A stretch of 29,969 nt of DNA from CAYNJW01 sp964397665 (GCA_964397665.1 CAYNJW010000010.1:1-29969), one strand, 5' to 3'. Numbered from the stretch's first letter, positions 21,659-29,822 are shown. Notes: a model not told the origin generated them from the letters alone. A program made the numbers and translations.

Positions 21659-22360
21659 ATGAAATTAGAACCAATATTAATCTTCGTTTTAATGGTCTTC
21701 TCTTTTTGGTTAGTTTGGTCTGCAAATAATCCTTCCTTAGATAATGAGGAGGTGTTTGTTGTCAGAGTTATCGACGGTGATACAATCATAACCTCTGAGA
21801 ATCTTAAAATACGACTACGTGGAATAAATACTCCTGAAAGAAAAATGTTCAAGTATGATTCTGCAAAAGAATTTTTAAAAAAACTAATCTTAAATAAAAC
21901 AATCAAACTTCAATCTTTTGGGAAGGATAAGTATGGTCGTGAGATTGGTTATCTTTTTTTAGATAAAGAAAATATAAATAATCTCATTTTAAAAAAAGGT
22001 TTTGCACACCTTTATTATTATGATAAAGATGAATATTATGAAACTTTACAGCTCTCTGAAAAAAATGCAAGATTAAATGAACTTGGAATTTGGGAAAAAT
22101 CAAAAAACTTTGGTTGCATAATTGTTGAAAAATTTATCTATTTAGACTTAACTGAAAAAGATAGTGAAATCTTAGAATTAATTAATAAATGCAATAAAAC
22201 ATTGGATATTTTAATAAAGGATGATGCAACACATATTTATAGAAAGAAAATATCAAAAAAATTAACTTTAGAAACAAAAAATATCTGGAATGATAATGGT
22301 GATTCAATTTATATTTGGGACTCTGATGGTTTAATTTACTTTTATAGATATTCTAGTTAA
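21659..22360 (+). CDS. Membrane-anchored staphylococcal-nuclease-like enzyme with lamin-tail-like domain
   Basis: The 233-residue product starts with a hydrophobic anchor or signal segment (about 5-22). The SNase-fold domain (about 32-145) carries the catalytic pattern VIDGDTI (Asp39, Asp41), IRLRGINTPE (Arg54, Glu60) and YGREIGYLF (Arg94), so Ca2+-dependent cleavage of DNA or RNA is likely. The C-terminal part (about 153-233) ends in NDNGDSIYIWDSDGLIYFY, which resembles the last strands of lamin-tail domains that often accompany surface nucleases. The layout suggests a nuclease on the outer face of the membrane, plausible for scavenging environmental nucleic acids. It is divergent from uS10. 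Confidence 0.88.
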   Translation: MKLEPILIFVLMVFSFWLVWSANNPSLDNEEVFVVRVIDGDTIITSENLKIRLRGINTPERKMFKYDSAKEFLKKLILNKTIKLQSFGKDKYGREIGYLFLDKENINNLILKKGFAHLYYYDKDEYYETLQLSEKNARLNELGIWEKSKNFGCIIVEKFIYLDLTEKDSEILELINKCNKTLDILIKDDATHIYRKKISKKLTLETKNIWNDNGDSIYIWDSDGLIYFYRYSS

Positions 22361-22370
22361 AATAAGAAAG

Positions 22371-22377
22371 TTTAAAA
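22371..22377 (+). promoter_or_regulatory. TATA box of the PAP2 gene
   Basis: The sequence tttaaaa is centred 26 bp before the ATG at 22400. Confidence 0.55.
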
Positions 22378-22399
22378 TAAGTAAATTCTTGTCTAGTTT

Positions 22400-22903
22400 A
22401 TGTTTGGTGATATAACTATTAATAAGTTTGTTGAATTAAATTCTCAACAGACAATAGTAAATTTTGCAAAGTTTATTTCACTTATAACTGAGCCAATCTT
22501 TTTATTTATTTTATCACTAATTTTTTCAGTGTTTCTTTATTCTAAAAAAGAAAAACTAAAAAGTTATTATGTCACTATAACTACTTTTTTTACAGTTATT
22601 GTAATCCTTACTCTAAAAAATTTATTTCTTAGAGCTAGACCAATAAATGCACTAGTTAAAGAAACAAGTTCTTCAATGCCTAGTGGTCATGTAACTTTTG
22701 CCATTATTTTCTTTGGTTTAATTATTTACTTTTCAAAAAATAAAAAGATAACTTCATATTTCGGTATAAGTAGCATTCTTCTAATTTCATTGAGTAGAAT
22801 TTACCTAAGAGTTCATTGGTTTACAGATATCTTGGTAGCAAGCATTATTGGATGTTCAATTTTAATAATCTCAATCCTAATTTATAAAACACTCAAAAAA
22901 TAG
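22400..22903 (+). CDS. PAP2-family membrane phosphatase
   Basis: The 167-residue integral membrane protein has about five helices and the three PAP2 phosphatase motifs: KNLFLRARP (73-81), PSGH (94-97) and SRIYLRVHWFTD (132-143, with the catalytic His139 and Asp143). Family members remove phosphate from lipid phosphates, for example phosphatidate or polyprenyl diphosphate used as a glycan carrier. It has its own promoter 26 bp upstream and does not appear to be in an operon. The substrate cannot be chosen from sequence. Confidence 0.92.
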   Translation: MFGDITINKFVELNSQQTIVNFAKFISLITEPIFLFILSLIFSVFLYSKKEKLKSYYVTITTFFTVIVILTLKNLFLRARPINALVKETSSSMPSGHVTFAIIFFGLIIYFSKNKKITSYFGISSILLISLSRIYLRVHWFTDILVASIIGCSILIISILIYKTLKK

Positions 22904-22914
22904 TAAAAATCCAA

Positions 22915-23010
22915 CTAACTATAGAAGCCTTTTCTACCCTTTTTTCCTTTTCTCTTTTGGGCTCTTGGAGATCTTCCATTTCTCTTAGTTTTAGAACGTT
23001 TTGTTGGCAT
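22915..23010 (-). CDS. 31-residue highly basic protein
   Basis: A 31-codon minus-strand frame begins MPTKRSKTKRNGRSPRAQKR and ends KGRKGFYS. More than 40% of residues are Lys or Arg, so it almost certainly binds nucleic acid. A tttataaa core (23033-23040) is centred exactly 26 bp before the ATG, the same spacing as at long genes, which is the main support for it being real. The opening MPTxxSxTK and the basic Gly-containing end weakly recall eS30-like ribosomal proteins, but this is a guess. It converges with the PAP2 gene (11 bp between stops). Confidence 0.6.
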   Translation of the reverse strand: MPTKRSKTKRNGRSPRAQKRKGKKGRKGFYS

Positions 23011-23032
23011 ACTATTAAATTCAAATTTTGAT

Positions 23033-23040
23033 TTATAAAA
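23033..23040. promoter_or_regulatory. TATA box of the 31-residue gene, possibly bidirectional
   Basis: The core ttataaaa is centred 26 bp before the minus-strand ATG at 23010. The same near-palindromic element could fire on the plus strand near 23062, just before the GC-rich double hairpin. Confidence 0.5.
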
Positions 23041-23061
23041 CTATCGGCAAATGCTTTTAAT

Positions 23062-23130
23062 ATAATTTTGGTGGCCTCACCTCCGCCGCTGGAGATGAGG
23101 CTCTCATCACAGCCAAAACGTGATGAATAT
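23062..23130 (+). ncRNA. Candidate structured RNA: GC-rich double hairpin
   Basis: In an otherwise AT-rich spacer, GCCTCACCTCC (23074-23084) pairs with GGAGATGAGGC (23091-23101), leaving one C/A mismatch. TCATCAC (23104-23110) then pairs with GTGATGA (23120-23126). A third helix, GATGAG/CTCATC (23094-23099 with 23103-23108), would exclude both, giving a switch-like choice. GC-rich islands in AT-rich archaeal genomes often mark non-coding RNAs. Orientation is uncertain: a plus-strand start near 23062 is predicted from the TATA at 23033. No C/D-box D motif or tRNA fold was found. Confidence 0.4.
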
Positions 23131-23170
23131 GATAATTTTAATTAATCTCCACTAATTAAAAGTTTAATGG

Positions 23171-24085
23171 TTATCTTGATAAATAAATAATTTGTGCTTC
23201 TAACTCTATATCTTCTAAAATTTTCAAAATCCATTTTAATTCATTATTAACTTTTAACTTATTACTTATCTTACTTTCTAGTCCAGTCTCTTCTGGATTT
23301 AACTTTTTTGTAGAAATAATTGGATTTAATATTTTAGTAAAAATTTCTTGAAGAAGTTTTATATCTTTCTTATAATTTTTGCATTTTTCTAAATCTCTAA
23401 ATAAAATTTTCGAAAGTGCTTGTAATTCATCTCCTAGACTTTCAAGTCTTTTTGCTAATAAAATATATGGGGGTAAAAGAGACATTTTCTCTATTCCAGA
23501 AGTTTTTAGTAAAGCTGGCTGTCTTAATAATAATGAAATCGTTTTATTAAATAAATGATAAACTCTATCCAATTCATTTTCATTCATTTCAACCTCACTA
23601 TCACTATGTGTTTCTAAAAGATTATCAAAGAGTAAATCAATTACCATAGACATCCGATACAACATTTGGACAGTTGTTAAATTTACTTCATTAAGTAAAA
23701 CTTTCATATTTATCTTCTGATTAGATTCAAATTCTATAACTGTTCCAGACATATGTGTCATAATTTTTCTAACCAATAGTCTTGTCTCCTTTGTTAATTC
23801 TCCTTTTGTAAAAATCTCTATCTCTTCGTAACCCTGATAATACAGGGATAGTAACAAAGGTTTAATTTTTGTTTGAAGTTTATCAACACAAATTTTAATT
23901 GCTTTTATTTCTTTTTCTTGAATTTTTCCAACATCCAAAATTAAACTACTATTTGCAGTTTTTTTAATTCTAATAGTATCTTTCTCCTTAAGATTATTTT
24001 CTTTAATCCACTCCTTAGGAAGTGAAACTGCATAAGAACTTCCACCAACTAATTGAATCTTTCTAGCATATGTATCTCCACTCAT
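23171..24085 (-). CDS. AbrB-PhoU fusion, predicted phosphate-related transcription regulator
   Basis: The 304-residue product opens with a SpoVT/AbrB-type DNA-binding domain (about 6-52: RKIQLVGGSSYAVSLPKEWIKENNL with a KDTIRI strand). It continues as an all-helical PhoU-like domain with two repeats, one around 110-190 and one around 200-300. In archaea, proteins of this layout are annotated as phosphate uptake regulators, and the PhoU part may also sense metals. No Pst transporter gene is in the window, so the target is unknown. A TATA core (24108-24116) is centred about 26 bp upstream, and the tatatag repeats in the upstream spacer may be its own operator. Confidence 0.87.
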   Translation of the reverse strand: MSGDTYARKIQLVGGSSYAVSLPKEWIKENNLKEKDTIRIKKTANSSLILDVGKIQEKEIKAIKICVDKLQTKIKPLLLSLYYQGYEEIEIFTKGELTKETRLLVRKIMTHMSGTVIEFESNQKINMKVLLNEVNLTTVQMLYRMSMVIDLLFDNLLETHSDSEVEMNENELDRVYHLFNKTISLLLRQPALLKTSGIEKMSLLPPYILLAKRLESLGDELQALSKILFRDLEKCKNYKKDIKLLQEIFTKILNPIISTKKLNPEETGLESKISNKLKVNNELKWILKILEDIELEAQIIYLSR

Positions 24086-24107
24086 AATTATATACTTATT
24101 AAATTCA

Positions 24108-24116
24108 TTTATATAG
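24108..24116 (-). promoter_or_regulatory. TATA box of the AbrB-PhoU gene
   Basis: The plus-strand tttatatag (CTATATAAA on the minus strand) is centred about 26 bp before the ATG at 24085. It is also the first of three tatatag repeats. Confidence 0.55.
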
Positions 24117-24195
24117 TTTATGTTTGTTTAATTTATTGATCTTAACTTTTATATAGTAACTTCAAAGATATAAATCTTCTTAGAACTATATAGTT
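24110..24195. promoter_or_regulatory. Three tatatag repeats, candidate operator
   Basis: The motif tatatag occurs at 24110-24116, 24150-24156 and 24187-24193, with 40- and 37-bp spacing. The last lies in a perfect 12-bp palindrome, AACTATATAGTT (24184-24195). They lie between the divergent AbrB-PhoU gene and the 58-residue gene. AbrB-type regulators bind A/T-rich sites, so autoregulation is plausible; part of the signal may simply be extra TATA boxes. Confidence 0.4.
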
Positions 24196-24220
24196 GTATA
24201 TACTCTAATCAGATAATCCT

Positions 24221-24228
24221 TTTATAAC
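24221..24228 (+). promoter_or_regulatory. TATA box of the 58-residue gene
   Basis: The sequence tttataac is centred about 24-26 bp before the ATG at 24248. Confidence 0.5.
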
Positions 24229-24247
24229 TACAAAAACAAGATAAATT

Positions 24248-24424
24248 ATGGAAAATAAAATAAACTATCTTGAAAAAGAACTTGAAAAGAATGATAAGCC
24301 AACTGTTGAAAAAACAGAAAACTATATTTCTGCTGGAACTCACATGGGTCAAAGATTAGAAAGACTTGCAAGAAAAACGATTTCATCAACATATGGCCAT
24401 GGATATTTTGGAATAGGACTTTAA
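24248..24424 (+). CDS. Unknown 58-residue protein
   Basis: A 58-codon frame begins MENKINYLEKELEKNDKP, a likely helix, and ends with an aromatic/Gly-rich YGHGYFGIGL. A central ENYISAGTHMGQR is reminiscent of the N-terminal YLAAGVHIGT of archaeal ribosomal protein uS2, but the rest of uS2 is absent and the match may be chance. A TATA core about 25 bp upstream supports a leaderless gene. It is divergent from AbrB-PhoU, and the open frame on the opposite strand over it is rejected as a shadow. Confidence 0.55.
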   Translation: MENKINYLEKELEKNDKPTVEKTENYISAGTHMGQRLERLARKTISSTYGHGYFGIGL

Positions 24425-24479
24425 AAATTATAATTGTATCTACTTCATTAATCACTTTAAAGGAAGAACAAATCGAAAC

Positions 24480-24487
24480 GTTTAAAA
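24480..24487 (+). promoter_or_regulatory. TATA core deciding the start of the 24510 gene
   Basis: The core gtttaaaa is centred 26 bp before the ATG at 24510. It overlaps the region just before the upstream in-frame ATG at 24489, which therefore would not be in the mRNA. Confidence 0.55.
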
Positions 24488-24509
24488 GATGATATTTCTT
24501 AAAAAAACA

Positions 24510-24923
24510 ATGAATGAGATAATATATAATCAAAGAATAAACAATGGAGACTTTTTTGTTTGGATGGATGTAGCACTACAATCAGCTACATCTCTTCAAC
24601 GTGATGGTCTTAATAGATTTTCTGAGAGTTTAACAAAATATGAAAAGAAAAGACTTAAAGAATTGGAAACTTGTCAATTTTTAGAAACTTCTTCAGATAA
24701 ATATGTTTCAATTTTTTCAAAAGAATTAGAAAGAAGAATTCCAATTCTTGAAGAAAGAGGAGAAAAAAGTGATTATCTTAATTATATGGTTGGAGCACTT
24801 CAAAATTTAGATAGAAAAAATGTTTTTCAAATCGAGAGAATAATTCAAAATTTAGAACCTTATAGGGGAAAATTATTAGATATTAAATTTAAAAATCCGA
24901 TTAGACAAAAATATGCTGTCTAA
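24510..24923 (+). CDS. Unknown soluble helical protein
   Basis: The 137-residue product (from ATG 24510) starts MNEIIYNQRINNGDFFVWMD and appears mainly helical and charged, for example KYEKKRLKELETCQFLE and ELERRIPILEERGEK. It has no membrane segment, no cysteine pairs and no motif I can name. The start at 24510 is preferred over 24489 because the TATA core lies exactly 26 bp upstream of it. It converges with the U32 gene. Confidence 0.6.
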   Translation: MNEIIYNQRINNGDFFVWMDVALQSATSLQRDGLNRFSESLTKYEKKRLKELETCQFLETSSDKYVSIFSKELERRIPILEERGEKSDYLNYMVGALQNLDRKNVFQIERIIQNLEPYRGKLLDIKFKNPIRQKYAV

Positions 24924-24934
24924 ACTAACAACAA

Positions 24935-26119
<1,185 letters not shown>

Positions 26120-26142
26120 CTTAAGAAAACTTAAAAATTAAT

Positions 26143-26149
26143 TATAAAC
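26143..26149 (-). promoter_or_regulatory. TATA box of the U32 gene
   Basis: The plus-strand tataaac (GTTTATA on the minus strand) is centred about 26 bp before the ATG at 26119. Confidence 0.55.
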
Positions 26150-26202
26150 CTTCCTAAAACAAATAAATTTGTCTTAATTTTAAAGTTACGAAAATAGTAA
26201 GA

Positions 26203-26210
26203 TTTATAAA
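26203..26210 (+). promoter_or_regulatory. TATA box of the coiled-coil/Lys-rich gene
   Basis: The sequence tttataaa is centred about 25 bp before the ATG at 26231. Confidence 0.6.
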
Positions 26211-26230
26211 GTAAAAAAATATTAATAATT

Positions 26231-26521
26231 ATGGCAAAAGATACTAAACAACTTGAAAAGAATGTTTCAGCAAGTTTTGGATATGTTAAAAAAGATTTAT
26301 TAATGTTAAACGATGCAATTTCAGATTTACATGATAAAATTCAACATCTTAGTTTAAATCATGCTAACCTATTAGGAAAAATTCAAAGCATGGAAAAAAG
26401 ACTTCCTAAAGCAAAAGTTGCTAAGAAAAAGGTTGCTAAGAAATCAACTAAGAAAAAGGTTGCTAAGAAAAGTGTTAAACCAGTTAAGAAAGTAGTTACT
26501 GAAACAGTTACTTACGCTTAA
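26231..26521 (+). CDS. Coiled-coil protein with histone-H1-like Lys/Ala/Val tail
   Basis: The 96-residue product has a helical, probably coiled-coil part (about 5-56: LLMLNDAISDLHDKIQHLSL and LLGKIQSMEKRL). It is followed by a basic tail (about 57-85) built of repeated KKVAKK/AKKSTKK units like the C-terminal domain of histone H1 or bacterial Hc1 proteins. The tail's DNA contains direct repeats of gttgctaagaaa. The layout suggests a small oligomeric DNA- or RNA-binding protein. The unknown gene at 26533 follows after 11 bp and probably shares the transcript. Confidence 0.65.
   Translation: MAKDTKQLEKNVSASFGYVKKDLLMLNDAISDLHDKIQHLSLNHANLLGKIQSMEKRLPKAKVAKKKVAKKSTKKKVAKKSVKPVKKVVTETVTYA
26419..26475 (+). 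repeat. Short direct repeats encoding the Lys-rich tail
   Basis: The unit gttgctaagaaa recurs three times in this stretch, interleaved with aactaagaaaaag. It encodes the VAKK-type repeats and points to slippage-driven expansion. Confidence 0.65.
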
Positions 26522-26532
26522 TTTTCTATAAA

Positions 26533-26877
26533 ATGAATTTTAATGAATTAAAATCTAGAGATATTTCAAATAAAAAACTATCAAATTTTTTAACAGAACT
26601 TAATAATACTTCAATTACTAACAGAAAACTAGTTGGTAAAAAGGTTATAGAAACTCTTTGTGAGGATTCTAATTCTGGATGGTTAATAAGGAATGTTAAT
26701 CTCCAAATTGAAAACACCTCTGAAATTATTGAAAAAATAAGTAAGTATCTCTATTCTGGAAAGGGGGCTTATTCTCAAGGTTTTAAAAGAATTCTTAAAA
26801 CAACTTATATAGACCATCAAAACTACCCTGAAAAAAGCACTTATTATTTTTATTGGGAATTAGACAAATCTTCTTAG
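26533..26877 (+). CDS. Unknown small protein, operon with the coiled-coil gene
   Basis: The 114-residue product is soluble, with an N-terminal helical part (LSNFLTELNNTSITNRKL) and a C-terminal half rich in aromatic residues (TTYIDHQNYPEKSTYYFYWEL). It has no recognised motif. It begins 11 bp after the coiled-coil gene and has no promoter of its own, so the two proteins may act together. An open frame on the opposite strand is treated as a shadow. Confidence 0.6.
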   Translation: MNFNELKSRDISNKKLSNFLTELNNTSITNRKLVGKKVIETLCEDSNSGWLIRNVNLQIENTSEIIEKISKYLYSGKGAYSQGFKRILKTTYIDHQNYPEKSTYYFYWELDKSS

Positions 26878-26931
26878 TAAAATTTTCTGAAAATAAATTA
26901 TTAAAATGTTTTTATTCTAAATAGTATCTTT

Positions 26932-26937
26932 TTTAAA
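26932..26937 (+). promoter_or_regulatory. TATA core of TrpRS
   Basis: The core tttaaa is centred about 25 bp before the ATG at 26959. Confidence 0.55.
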
Positions 26938-26958
26938 CATTAATTCTTTACAGTTTTT

Positions 26959-28038
26959 ATGGTACAAGAACTTATAAAAGATAATGAAAAATTAGTAAAA
27001 GAATTTGGGGCTAATCTTATTTCTGAATTATCTGAACTTCCAGATTTTTATACATTTAATAAGGGACTAATATACTCTCATAGGGATTTTGATAAATTTT
27101 ACAAAGCATTAAAAAAAGGGGAGAAATGTGCCATTGTTTCTGGAGTAAATGCCTCTGGAACTCTCCATATTGGACATATGGTTGTCTTTGATACAAATTT
27201 ATATTTTCAAAAAAAATATGGTGTGCCAGTTTTTATTCCAATCTCTGACGATGAAAGTTATGTTGCTGGAAAAGTTGAAACTCAAGAAGAAGCAAAAGAA
27301 AATGCAATAAAATTGGCTAAAGAGATGTTAGCATATGGATTTGACCCAAATAAGACTTTTTTTATAATAGATAATATCTTCACAAATATCTACAATCTTG
27401 CATTTAAACTTTCAAAAAAAATAAACTATGGTCAAATAAAAGGTGCTTATGGATATACTCAGGATGAAAATATTGGATTGCATTTTTATCCTACTGTTCA
27501 AGCTGCACATATCCTTTTTCCTCAAGAAGAGTTTAATATAAAAAATGTACTTGTTCCGATTGGTCCTGACGAAGATACTCATTTAAGATTATGTAGAGAT
27601 ATTGCAAGCAAAATTTCTTATAACAAACCTTCTGTTGTTCATGTAAAATTCTTACAAGGGACTGATGGTGAAAAAATGTCAACTTCTAGAAATAATTCTA
27701 TTTTCTTAAATGATGACTTAAAAACTATAAAGAAAAAAGTAAATAAATCTTTTTCGGGAGGAAAAGAAACAATTGAAGAACATAGAAAACTTGGTGGAAA
27801 TCCAGATACAGATGTTTCTTTTCAATATCTTTCAAATTTTTTCTTAGATGAAAAAGAAACAACAAACTTATCAGAAAAATATAAAAAAGGAGAAATTTTA
27901 AGTGGAGAAATGAAAGCCCTTTTTTATGAAAAACTCTCTGATAAAATAGAAAAATTCCAAAAGAATCTTGAAAAAATAGGTGAAAAAGTTTTAGATAAAT
28001 GTATTCTTAAAAATAATCAACTTCCAAAATTCGATTGA
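26959..28038 (+). CDS. trpS: Tryptophan-tRNA ligase (archaeal/eukaryotic type)
   Basis: TrpRS charges tRNA-Trp. The 359-residue class I synthetase has the HIGH-type motif SGTLHIGHM (about 66-74) and the archaeal/eukaryotic TrpRS core: PISDDESYVAGK, GAYGYTQDENIG, YPTVQAAHILFP and GPDEDTHLRLCRDIA. The KMSKS-type motif is GEKMSTSRNNSIF (about 235-247). The C-terminal helical part contains the short anticodon-binding region. It is slightly shorter than typical archaeal enzymes. MetRS follows on the same strand with its own TATA box, and tRNA-Asp lies after that. Confidence 0.95.
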   Translation: MVQELIKDNEKLVKEFGANLISELSELPDFYTFNKGLIYSHRDFDKFYKALKKGEKCAIVSGVNASGTLHIGHMVVFDTNLYFQKKYGVPVFIPISDDESYVAGKVETQEEAKENAIKLAKEMLAYGFDPNKTFFIIDNIFTNIYNLAFKLSKKINYGQIKGAYGYTQDENIGLHFYPTVQAAHILFPQEEFNIKNVLVPIGPDEDTHLRLCRDIASKISYNKPSVVHVKFLQGTDGEKMSTSRNNSIFLNDDLKTIKKKVNKSFSGGKETIEEHRKLGGNPDTDVSFQYLSNFFLDEKETTNLSEKYKKGEILSGEMKALFYEKLSDKIEKFQKNLEKIGEKVLDKCILKNNQLPKFD

Positions 28039-28060
28039 TAGTTTAATAATTGGAAGGTAC

Positions 28061-28070
28061 ATTTAAAAAA
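28061..28070 (+). promoter_or_regulatory. TATA core deciding the MetRS start
   Basis: The sequence atttaaaaaa is centred about 26 bp before the ATG at 28092, so the upstream in-frame TTG at 28050 is not used. Confidence 0.55.
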
Positions 28071-28091
28071 CTTATTAGATACTTAAAAAAG

Positions 28092-29804
28092 ATGGTTGAA
28101 AAAAATAAAATAGCTAAAAAAAAGAGATTGGTAACAGCTGCACTCCCATATATTAATAATGTTCCACACTTAGGACATATCGTTGGTTCTCATTTACCGG
28201 CAGATATTTTTGCAAGATATTGTAGATCTTGTGGGTATGATACTCTTTTTGTTGGTGGAACAGATGAAAATGGGTCTGCTTCAGAAATTGCTGCTAAATC
28301 TATTGGAAAAGAAGTAAAAGAATTTGCAACTAAACTTAATGAAGAACATAAAAAAATTTATGACTGGTTTGGAATTTCTTATGATAATTTCTCAAGAACA
28401 AGTAATAAAATCCATTCGGAAACAGTTATTGAATTCTTTAAGAAATTAGATAAAAAAGGATATATTAATGAAAAAGAAATTGAAGCATTCTATTCTCCAA
28501 TAGATGATATGTTTCTTCCAGACAGATATATTGAAGGTACTTGTCCAAAATGTGGATATGCTAAAGCCAATGGAGATCAATGTGAAAATTGCACAACCCT
28601 TCTTAATCCTACTGAACTTAAAAATCCAATATCCAAAATTTCTGGTGGAAAACTTGAATTAAAAAAAACTAAACATCTCTATTTTTCACTTGATAGACTA
28701 TCTCCTAAGTTAGAATCTTGGATTCAAAAACAAACTATTTGGAGACCACAAGTAAAAAATCTTGCAATGGGTTGGATAAAAGAGGGTTTAAGAGAAAGAA
28801 GTATCACTCGTGACCTTAAAAATGGCATTCGTGTTCCCAAGGAAGGTTATGAAGATAAAGTATTCTATGTTTGGTTTGATGCACCCATTGGATATATTAG
28901 TTCAACAAAAGAAATAACAGATAATTGGAAAGCTTACTGGGAAGGGGAAAATACAGAAATATTTAATTTTCTTGGAAAAGATAATATACCTTTCCATACA
29001 ATTTTTTGGCCTGCGATGATCATTGGAGAAGAGGAATTAAATTTGCCGAAAAATGTTATAGGATTACAATACTTAAATTATGAAGGGAAAAAGTTTTCCA
29101 AAAGCAAAAGTGTTGGTGTTTTTTGTGAAACATTGCCTAACCTTGATATTGATGTTGATATGTGGAGATCTTATTTAATACAGATTATTCCGGAATCTAG
29201 TGACTCTGAATTTAATTGGGAAGAATTTAAAACTAGAGTAAATTCTGACCTACTTGGAAATTATGGAAATTTTGTGAATAGAATTATTAAATTTGCAAAT
29301 ACTCGACTTGAAGGAAAAATTACTCGACCTGATGAAAATAAACTTGATAAAGTTGATAAAGAAGTTCTTAATAAAATTGAAGAGTATAAATTAAGAATTA
29401 CTGAGAGTCTCGAAAAAGGAGAAACAAGAAGAGCTTGGAGTGAAGTTTTTGCTTTATGTAGTGTTGGAAATAAATATATTCATGAAAATGAACCTTGGAA
29501 ACAAATAACTGAAAATCCCGAAAGAGTTAATAATATTTACTATATAGGAACAAGACTTCTCAAGGCAATTTCAATTCTTTCTGCACCCTTTATTCCAACT
29601 ACTGCTAAAAAAATCTGGAAACAATTAGGTTTCGAAGGAAGTCCACTTGATTTAGGATCTTGGGATAATATAACTAAAGATTTATCTGAAGAACATAAAT
29701 TTGGAGAAAACTATCTTCTTTTCAAAAAGTTAGACGAAAAGATTATTGAAGAATCTAGAATAACTGCATCTAAAGCTTCTGATTTAAAAAGTTTTTTCAG
29801 ATGA
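28092..29804 (+). CDS. metG: Methionine-tRNA ligase
   Basis: MetRS charges initiator and elongator tRNA-Met. From ATG 28092 the protein has 570 residues. It shows the HIGH-type motif PYINNVPHLGHIVGSHLPAD, the GGTDENGS block and a zinc knuckle CPKCGYAKANGDQCENC with four Cys. The KVFYVWFDAPIGYI segment follows, then the KMSKS-type motif KKFSKSKSVGVF. A helical anticodon-binding domain ends the protein; the separate C-terminal EMAP-like tRNA-binding domain is absent. The start is chosen by the TATA core 26 bp upstream. tRNA-Asp follows after 49 bp with its own promoter. Confidence 0.96.
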   Translation: MVEKNKIAKKKRLVTAALPYINNVPHLGHIVGSHLPADIFARYCRSCGYDTLFVGGTDENGSASEIAAKSIGKEVKEFATKLNEEHKKIYDWFGISYDNFSRTSNKIHSETVIEFFKKLDKKGYINEKEIEAFYSPIDDMFLPDRYIEGTCPKCGYAKANGDQCENCTTLLNPTELKNPISKISGGKLELKKTKHLYFSLDRLSPKLESWIQKQTIWRPQVKNLAMGWIKEGLRERSITRDLKNGIRVPKEGYEDKVFYVWFDAPIGYISSTKEITDNWKAYWEGENTEIFNFLGKDNIPFHTIFWPAMIIGEEELNLPKNVIGLQYLNYEGKKFSKSKSVGVFCETLPNLDIDVDMWRSYLIQIIPESSDSEFNWEEFKTRVNSDLLGNYGNFVNRIIKFANTRLEGKITRPDENKLDKVDKEVLNKIEEYKLRITESLEKGETRRAWSEVFALCSVGNKYIHENEPWKQITENPERVNNIYYIGTRLLKAISILSAPFIPTTAKKIWKQLGFEGSPLDLGSWDNITKDLSEEHKFGENYLLFKKLDEKIIEESRITASKASDLKSFFR

Positions 29805-29822
29805 ATTGATTAGATAGTAATC

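Noticed and set aside
23062..23130. C/D-box sRNA or fluoride-type riboswitch in the double hairpin
   Set aside because: GTGATGA resembles a C box but no CTGA D box is placed correctly, and the helices do not match riboswitch classes I know.
24489..24509. Upstream ATG of the 24510 gene
   Set aside because: The TATA core is centred at 24484, so this ATG would lie upstream of the predicted transcript start.
24246..24533. 95-codon minus-strand frame over 24246-24533
   Set aside because: Covers two plus-strand genes with TATA-supported starts; its composition (Phe/His/Cys-rich) is typical of an antisense shadow.
28050..28091. Upstream TTG start of MetRS
   Set aside because: The TATA core at 28061 lies inside this extension and fits ATG 28092.
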